Of a stretch of DNA of 64,000 bases, positions 57,241-64,000 are shown piece after piece; the stretch's first letter is position 1, and every line of letters begins with the position of its first letter. Made by a program: the position numbers and the translations under genes. The notes below the pieces were generated by a model that did not search any database, was not told the DNA's origin, and saw only the letters and a list, made by a program, of their open reading frames with translations. This stretch comes from Timema cristinae (lineage: Eukaryota > Arthropoda > Insecta > Phasmatodea > Timematidae), in NCBI GenBank assembly GCA_039000515.1, contig JBCFYV010001001.1:7986294-8050293 (forward strand), in the 5' to 3' direction.

Positions 57241-57850
57241 GCATGTATTTTATCTGGTGTAAGGGCTCCTTTGGTCTAAAAGGTTGGAAGCCTCTGGCTT
57301 AGGAGGAGTATAGAGAGGAGAGTTTGGGGACAAATTTGAGGGTTGCGAGCTTGAAAATAAACACAGGTATGAACACTTTTGGCTGGTCACCGAATTTATA
57401 ACTACTGGTAGGCAGTGTTGCCAATACAAGAAATAATTATCTTAATTTCTTTGGAATAAGTATTAAAATGAAAATATCTTCAATTTGTATATGCTTTATA
57501 ACGTTATTTCCAAATTATTCTACACCCCCTGATCTAGCTAGACAGAGAGAAAGGTTTAGAGAAAAATAAAATATATTCTTGTGGATAAATATATGCTTAT
57601 GTTATTGATGTCGTTTACTCACCAGTAAGGGTTTAAAATACTGTTTGAATGTGATTCTAAAACAAATGTTATATTTTTGAATGTGTCATTTTTGTGAGAA
57701 ATTTTAAATTTTTTCATGATGTTTTGAATATGCAAAAAGTCATTGTGGGTGTCAAAAGATGAAGCAAAAAGAGTTGACCTTTAGACTTCAGCCTTTCACA
57801 GCTTCGCACACAATTAAAAAACAATATGATACACGATTTGTTGAACTCAC

Positions 57851-57973
57851 CGTTCAGAACAAGAGACACATTGAAAATCTTTAGTTGTGTTTTCATCAGT
57901 CACATGACAATTCATGTGGAACGCACACATCTTTTCACTGGTAAACTTGTACGCACAAGAACGTACACCACAC
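57851..57973 (-). CDS. Exon 2: finger 1 and start of finger 2
   Basis: Minus strand. The acceptor is attttcttttag before 57973 and the donor GTGAGT follows 57851. Phase 2 in and out. Finger 1 has an unusual C-x4-C pair (CGVRSC), aromatic Tyr/Phe, and a histidine pair FHMNCH. Finger 2 begins CVSC and is completed in exon 3. Cys is enriched around finger 1. Confidence 0.8.
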
Positions 57974-58134
57974 CTAAAAGAAAATTTACTTCCAATAATC
58001 AAGGGTTTATAAAAAATTGTTTAACTATAATCAACATATTTTATATTTATTTTCTAAAACTATAATCATTTAAAAATACTTAGAAATGTGGATAAGTATC
58101 AACACTTTATTTATATCAATATTTTCCAACTCAA

Positions 58135-58375
58135 TTCAGTGGTTGAATGGTCTAAGACAACACTCTCTCAATAGAGTGGGATTACCGATAACAAGGAGAT
58201 CAGGGTTCGAATCCCAATAGGGAGGGGTTTTCATCCTAAATGGTTTTCCACTCAACCTTTGTGTAAATGGCAAGTTAAGGTTAACTTCCTCTATATTCAA
58301 ACTTCCTCATCCCTAACACATTAACCAAATTAGTACATGTGTGTATAACACAAACTGGTACTGAGAAGCATTGAT
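58135..58375 (+). mobile_element. SINE family B
   Basis: Head GTGGTTGAATGGTCTAAGAC, box B GGGTTCGAATCCC (a perfect consensus), body CCACTCAACCTTTGTG, tail GTGTATAACACAAACTGGTA. Ends in poly-A. Confidence 0.65.
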
Positions 58376-59213
58376 GAAAAAAAAATTGATACCAATATTT
58401 TTTTACTTGATATTTTGGCTTGGATACTTTTACTCCTGCAAGTACTTAATACCGTGGTATCAGGTCGTTATGTCAAAAGAACATAATTTGTGTTTGTTCC
58501 TTATTATTTGTTTCCATTCCTTTCTCTTGTATCTTTTTCCAAAATGTACCTAAAAATATGAAAAGGGGTTTTTCTTAGCCTGATTAAAAGTTCCTAATAC
58601 TGTGTTCAGAAATTAGCTATAAACATAACTAGGTTCTATTTTAAAACATTGATCAACCTCTTAGACATGACCCAGTCATGTTTTAGAGTGGATTCACACG
58701 TTCGCTGAAAAACTTGCGGAGAACAGAAAGGTGGTCATGTGACAAGATCTAAGCCAATCACAAGATTTCCGCTTTATCGGCACGAGCTGTTCCGCTAAAG
58801 TTCAACTCGTCTCTACTTTATTCGTTATGTCTGAGATGTTCAGCACAGGAGAACCAAACAAATCTCAAAACCAACCACCTAAAATCAGTGCGCATGTGCA
58901 TTTGACAATGCAAGAGCTCTACAGCTAGAAGAAAACAGACAGCTTCGTTGGCCTTTGTAAGATTTTTAAAAAACCCGTTAATGTAATGCATCTTGGGTCA
59001 ACATACAGCGTGTGAATTGTTGCACCACTGAGACAGATTCTGCTTTCTGTGAACGTGTGAATCAAGCTTTACTTTGGTCTGATATGTCCCTAAAATGACT
59101 AATGTTTTGTCGTGTTTTAATTGTGTACTTTGGGGCCTTCATAAAATGTGATGTGTTGTAAGCCTTACCCTACTATCTTCCTTTTCAATTTTTTTAATCA
59201 CTGCATCTTACTA

Positions 59214-62200
59214 CAGGGTTCCTACAGTATTTGTAAAAATATTCTCCCTGACTTTTCCCTGACTTTCCCTGACTATTTTCCCAAGTTCCCTGACCAATTT
59301 CTCATAAAATTTCCATTATAACTTTACGGTACTATACACGTGAAAATATTAATTTAAATAAATTTATTTCGGCCTCCTCCCCCCTTACAGCCGACCTTGC
59401 CTCACCTCTCATGGAAGAATAAGAAAGCAGACATCTTGCCAATCAGTTGAGGGAAAATGATGGAAAAATAATCCCTATCAAAAATTTGTAACAAACTTGA
59501 TTCCCTTTGGTATCATGTGCAGAAATACGTATTAAATAACAGGCCACTAAGAACATACTAAAGAGTTTGGTATCATTACAGTTTTATTTTACCTAAACTG
59601 TACATTTCCTGAACTGAATAGCTTACAACAGGAACTCTGTCTGCTTTCATATTATTCATGTCTCAAGTCAATTTTATTTTTATTAAAATTATCACTATAG
59701 TCATACAATAAGAAACTATGTTATATTTAATAAAGTGAAGCTTGCTTCTTCTTCAGTTCTTGCAACACCACGTCTATTGCTTCTCGTTTCTCTTCAGTTG
59801 CCATCATTAATTTTTTTCTTTCTCCTTCTAAATCTTTAACTTGTATATCTAATTTCCTCTTTTCTGCCTTCTTCTTGTCTTTTTCACTTTTTTCTTGCTT
59901 CTTCATCTCTAAGTATTCATGATAGCGTTTCCGAGCACCTCTCACGTAATCCAACATCTTTTTGCTAATGTGTATATTTTTAATCCCTCCTGCTTCTTGT
60001 ATCTCATCATGAATGTGACGCTGTGCAATGACTGTCTTTTCATGCATGTTTTCAACCAGTAAAGATTTATTGACTGAAAAACCACCTTCAACAGTTGCAT
60101 TCCCATGCGACAAGACAAGGCAAATCTTTATTACTTCCCAAAGATGTTTGTAGTTTGCTTCTCCTATTAGAAAGCTACCATAAATAGTGTCAAGTCCTAC
60201 TTCATCACTAAACTGATCACAAGGACGAAATATTTCTTGAAGCTCAGATTTTTTGAGGTTGCAAAAATGCAAGTATTCTTTCTTGGCATTTTCAGCCAGA
60301 ACATCATTTATGATGTTGGCATGGTTGAGTTCCTCCAAAAGAAAAGAAAATCTCTTCTGGGCCAGTTGAGGTGAATGTTGAATAACACAAGGATCCAATG
60401 AAGACAAACCTCTCACAGCTTTCTGTTTTAAGGGACTTTTTTCTTGTAGTTTTGCAATCATGGTGGTTAACATACTGCGGCACTCATGTATAAATTCTAA
60501 TTTTTGTCTTTCTGTTACTGTGATCGCAGTTTCTCCTAACAAACGTTTTGTTGCAAATCCTACATCAATATTTTTGCTAAGGATCAAATTTTCTGATTTT
60601 TTTGTGTTGATAGACAGTAACTTTGGACCCGTGCACTTCATAAGATCAGGTTTCACACAACGATTCATAAGGTATCTTAGAAGTTTCTCTACAGCTTCAA
60701 AAAGATATGGAGTCATTGGTTTTGATGTCTGGAACCGTTGCAGGAAAGGCTGACATTCATCTGCAATTGTCTTGCAGAACGCTAGTTTACATTTTAGGAA
60801 TGGATCACAGGCTGCTCTTTTCAGTGTCTCTACAGGTTTTGTTTTAGGAAGTTTTGCTTCTTTGAGAAACTTAATAACATGGTCCCAAATTTGTAATGCC
60901 CTTTGAAAGCACTTCGCATTCTCTAACCAACGCACACCACAGAACTTCAATGGAAAAGTTGTACACCCTGTCAACTGGGTGAACAATGCTCGACGAGCTG
61001 GAGAGTCAGTGAACAGGTAGTACATGTGACGTAATAAGCTACTTATATCCCAATCAACAGACTCTACTCCTGTTCTCAAGGAACCATGAACAACATGAAG
61101 CCCACATGTTCCCAGATTTAGCAAACTACATACTTCATTGTCTGTTACAGATTTGAGGTGTTCCTGAAGAAGTGTTATAAACTTTAAATTGACATTTGGG
61201 CCATCCATTGACACTTGTATCAACTTAGAGAGTGGAAGAGGAGAAATACCATCCAGAAAATGCTTCAGTAATTCTTCAGCAGTGCTCCTATCGAAAAACA
61301 CACTGTTTAAGTAACGACTGATGACTTTATGATTTTCCTTGTCCCAGAATCTAATTACAATGTCCATCTTTGAATAACTTTATTCAATGCCTCATCAAAA
61401 CAAATTACAAAGTTGTTACATGATTTTAGGCGGTCCAGTAAATTGTTATGAAAGAATGGAGCCAAGCCATGCACAATGAAGTATGCAGCCTTGTCTCCAC
61501 CAAGGGTAAAGGCATTGGCAATGGAACACTCGGGAAACATCAATTGAAAAATTGTACTTAAATTATTGCACGAATTGAAAGACATTTTTTTGTCAACAAC
61601 TTGCATAGCCCAAATGACTTCCGCCTTAGTTATATCATCTTTTATAACAAAAGTGTTATGGTTTCTTTGAGGCACTACACTAATTTCACTTTTAGCAACA
61701 GCTTCCTTCTGCGACGTTACGATTTTCGATGAAACAGAAAAACTCTTCGAGCAACCAGCAGAATCATCACTAGGTAGAATGTCTTTGTGTGCCAGAGATT
61801 CTCTTGAAACTGGGAGCTCGATGAACCTGAATCACTTGACTTTTTTGAAAAAAAAGTCAACAGAGAGCGTTGATTTGTCAAAGTTTCAAGAGTTTTGATA
61901 TGAGTTGGTCCTTTTGCATGGGAAGCTAATTGCTTGCTTTCCCATATTACTTAAGTTTATAATTTTTTTGCACACTTTACAAAATGCCTGCAGCTTATTA
62001 CTTTCAACACCACTTATCCAGTATGAGAATTCAGGAAAATGGTCTGGGCTTAGCCAGAGCTGGTTAAAAACGGTTTTTTTGTTAGACATTGCTGGTGTAG
62101 TCTAATCAGTCCTGGTGCACTGTATCAAACTATAACGATGACAAACCTTGAACAAGAACAAAAACAAGTGATCACTAAAGTTAAAAGAATTGTCATGTGC

Positions 62201-62494
62201 AGGCTAGGAGACCTCTGCGTTCACATTCTGAAATAAAATGCTACCAAAACTTGTGTTAGGGCAAGTTTGAGCATGGTAAGTGCCCCTCAGCTTTCTTCAT
62301 TGGGGCAGTGGCTTATGACGCAGTAAATAGAAAAAATATTTTCTTTGTTTTTTCTAAGTGTGACATGAAGACATGAATTGTCATTTCCCTGACTTTCCCT
62401 GACCTTTTTAAAGCTTCCCTGACTTTCCCTGACTATTATTTTTTTCCCTGACTTTCCCTGACTTTCCCTGACTTTCCAGAGCGTAGGAACCCTG
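59214..62494 (-). mobile_element. hAT-type transposon, 3.3 kb, nearly complete, 5-bp duplication
   Basis: The ends are perfect 12-bp inverted repeats (CAGGGTTCCTAC), flanked by TACTA at 59209-59213 and 62495-62499. CCCTGACTTT repeats crowd both subterminal regions (three at the left, eight or more at 62380-62475). It is inserted in a SINE 3' tail: GCATCTTACTA before it continues as TCTATTCAGGTTATGCGCG after it. It lies in the intron between exons 1 and 2 of the minus-strand gene, in the same orientation. Confidence 0.85.
59727..62089 (-). pseudogene. hAT transposase with coiled-coil C-terminus, few frame breaks
   Basis: Minus strand. ATG at 62089 opens a BED-like finger (FCKVCKKIINLS, SHAKGPTHIKTLE after a frame shift near 61920). 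A middle segment (61675-61355, open further upstream without ATG) has CFDEALNKV with the probable first catalytic Asp. A further one-base break at about 61365 leads into a 546-residue frame: MDGPNVNLKF (second Asp), the C-x2-H insertion-domain signature CGLHVVH, CGVRWLENA, and the dimerisation region GNATVEGGFSVNKSLLVEN. Behind it comes a Lys/Glu-rich tail of about 75 residues, predicted coiled coil. Two or three indels stop translation as assembled. Confidence 0.85.
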
Positions 62495-62671
62495 TACTAT
62501 CTATTCAGGTTATGCGCGTTTGGGAATATATAATTTTTCTATTCATTTAGATCACAAATATGATATTTTCTGGAAATACTAGATTATTGAATTTCCTTAA
62601 GGGTTTTAGTTATTTGAGAATTAGAACGATTCATCCTTAATTGCAATACTTTTTAGTTTGCTGCAACTCAC

Positions 62672-62838
62672 CTCACTTTTCTTTCTGTAGCTAAAGTATG
62701 TCTGGCATATTTTCTTTTGCCTAAATCACCTCGTGATTTCGGTTTTGGAACATGTGTCTGAGCTTCACTGCTGTGCTGAAAGTTGCCAACACTATTTTTT
62801 TTATGAAGCGAGTCATCTTCCAAAGTTAAATTATGGTC
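62672..62838 (-). CDS. Exon 1 (first in view): hydrophilic basic segment
   Basis: Minus strand. The acceptor is a long T tract ending cag before 62838, and the donor GTGAGT follows 62672. Phase 0 in, phase 2 out, fitting exon 2. It encodes DHNLTLEDDSLHKKNSVGN and a basic stretch KPKSRGDLGKRKYARH, a possible nuclear localisation signal. A perfect acceptor means further exons lie upstream, beyond 64000. Confidence 0.7.
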
Positions 62839-63820
62839 CTGAAAAAAAAAAACTGTGTGTGTGTATATACAGTCAAATTTTTACATGAAGGGCTTTATCT
62901 GACAGCTATAAGAGTTACTAGATCTGCATTCATGTATTCATATGTCAAGTCCTGAGAGCTGTAGCTGCCACTTTCAATAGATATGATCAGATATCTATAA
63001 CATAACAATTATAATACACTAAAATACAATTAATGTTGACGGTAAAAAAAAGTTTGTATTTTCTTAAAGACATTTATTATGAAAATAAGACTATCTAGCA
63101 ATATCAAGAAATAAGAATATTCTAAATGATGTCACAAATTAGGGGCATGGTCGGCCTAAGTTTGTAAGTCATATAAAATAACAGGGGGCAGTGCACACCA
63201 AAGTAAAATCTATCATTGAAGATTTTGTACCATAACCATTACCCAATGAAGTGTTAAACCCCATTTACATACTCTGTATGCGTGAGTCTGTGGTCCGTAA
63301 GAAATTGATGCAAAGTATCAGACTGATCTGTCAACAGAGTCCTGATCCACATCATTATCTTGGTCAGTATTTCATAAAAGTTGTTCAACTTTTAACTTTC
63401 CAAGGACTAGTTCATACGGACTACTAATCACAGTTAAGTAAATATGTGTGTGTGCATCAAAATAAAAACACCAATGGCAGTGAACGGATTTGTTCCTAAT
63501 TATAAGTTTGTAAAATAAAATGAATTTAGTGCCTAATGGCTTGGAAAATGTATAATAGTAAAGTGTTTTAAACACTGTACAATAATGTAAAGTAATTTAT
63601 ACTGAAGGAAGTCAACTTGAAAGGATAGTTAGGTTAGGCCTAAATAGAAAAAAACCCTTATCTCTTCACTATAAGCTTGATAGTTCAAATTGTTATTGTA
63701 AATATAGGTACTGATTGTGATTGTACTTATATTTCAAGTATAACCTGGATGTTTCTCAAAAAGTTGTTTTAGATTCATTATTGATCAGCTGACTACTTGA
63801 TAGGTGCTTTTTTTTTGTAG
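62839..63820. other. No feature recognised
   Basis: AT-rich intron of the minus-strand gene. Apart from a short GTGTGTGT tract (62864-62872), no repeat family, exon or tRNA-like motif was seen. Confidence 0.4.
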
Positions 63821-64000
63821 AAGATTTTCTTGCAAAGAGTTTTATTGGAAGTTTCCGGCTATCTCATTGGTTGGCACGGTCACATGACTAAGGATACGGA
63901 CAGTGTAGATGTGAATATTATTTCCAAAGAGCAAATACCAGGGACAATGGACACAAAGTCTGTAGAAGGGGCTTTACCTTTATCATTTTTCTTTCAATCT
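63821..64000 (+). CDS. Possible coding exon, runs off the window
   Basis: A strong acceptor-like tract (gctttttttttgtag) ends at 63820. The following 180 bases are open to the window edge in one plus-strand frame (KIFLQRVLLEVSGYLIGW at the start; later HMTKDTDSVDVNIISKEQ). An ATG in a neutral context lies at 63884. No domain is recognised. It would be on the strand opposite to the zinc-finger gene whose intron it appears to occupy, so it could also be chance. Confidence 0.3.

Larger units (their letters stand above)
56413..57296. mobile_element. hAT-type MITE carrying a foldback F and a SINE B
   Basis: The left part (CAGTGTTTTTCAAGTTGTGC, CATAGTTATCACTGTAAGG) and right part (GGGCTCCTTTGGTCTAAAAG) align with the short element at 21198-21526. 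Between them lie a family F copy (56640-56945) and a SINE (57000-57240), both absent from the 21198 copy. Confidence 0.55.
50135..62838 (-). other. Gene locus: nine-finger C2H2 protein, 5' incomplete
   Basis: Six exons on the minus strand join with GT/AG borders and consistent phases, counting one missing base in exon 4. The product has a basic N-terminal segment, nine C2H2 fingers and an acidic C-terminal tail. Finger 1 has C-x4-C spacing, and several later fingers have the CxYRT/CPFTS/CPFET form common in long poly-finger regulators. I do not recognise an orthologue with confidence. Introns hold a 3.3-kb hAT, a pogo remnant, SINEs, LINE ends and microsatellites. Upstream exons lie beyond the window. 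Confidence 0.75.

Noticed and set aside
58135..58230. Functional tRNA gene (perfect box B)
   Set aside because: The head is followed by the family B body and tail, so it is a SINE.

Overview
The window is eukaryotic nuclear DNA: AT-rich, intron-rich and dominated by transposable-element remnants, with no prokaryotic-style gene packing. Intron style, Buster/hAT, mariner, Tc1-like and pogo elements and tRNA-derived SINEs fit an invertebrate, most likely an arthropod. That assignment is inference; no species is claimed. One 100-N gap lies at 2545-2644.

Two multi-exon C2H2 zinc-finger genes converge tail to tail. The plus-strand gene spans 2975-41275 (17 exons recognised; the 5' end lies upstream or in the gap). 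It is ZNF236-like: four groups of four fingers separated by acidic, finger-free linkers, and a terminal three-finger group in a long last exon. The minus-strand gene spans 62838-50135 (six exons recognised; the 5' end lies beyond the right edge). It encodes nine fingers and an acidic C-terminal tail. Nearly all exon joins were checked for GT/AG and reading phase. Several exons carry single-base frame breaks (39.34, 40.18-40.22 and 52.66 kb, possibly 28.6 kb), and two joins are out of phase. This pattern looks more like assembly error or missing microexons than gene death, but that is not proven.

Introns and the space between the genes are filled with repeats: a gag-to-integrase remnant of an LTR retrotransposon (1080-2530); many hAT-type elements, six with recognisable target duplications; a mariner inside a MITE, itself split by an LTR-like insert (15855-19091); a Tc1-like remnant (30719-31595); a pogo-like remnant (53782-54565); a 5.9-kb Buster-type hAT between the genes (41505-47442); and a 3.3-kb hAT with a nearly whole transposase (59214-62494). 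Two LINE families appear as 3' ends only. Two tRNA-headed SINE families share one 3' tail. A foldback family recurs, several times directly upstream of exon acceptors.

No CRISPR array, rRNA or intact tRNA gene was seen. A possible further plus-strand coding exon begins at 63821 and runs off the window.
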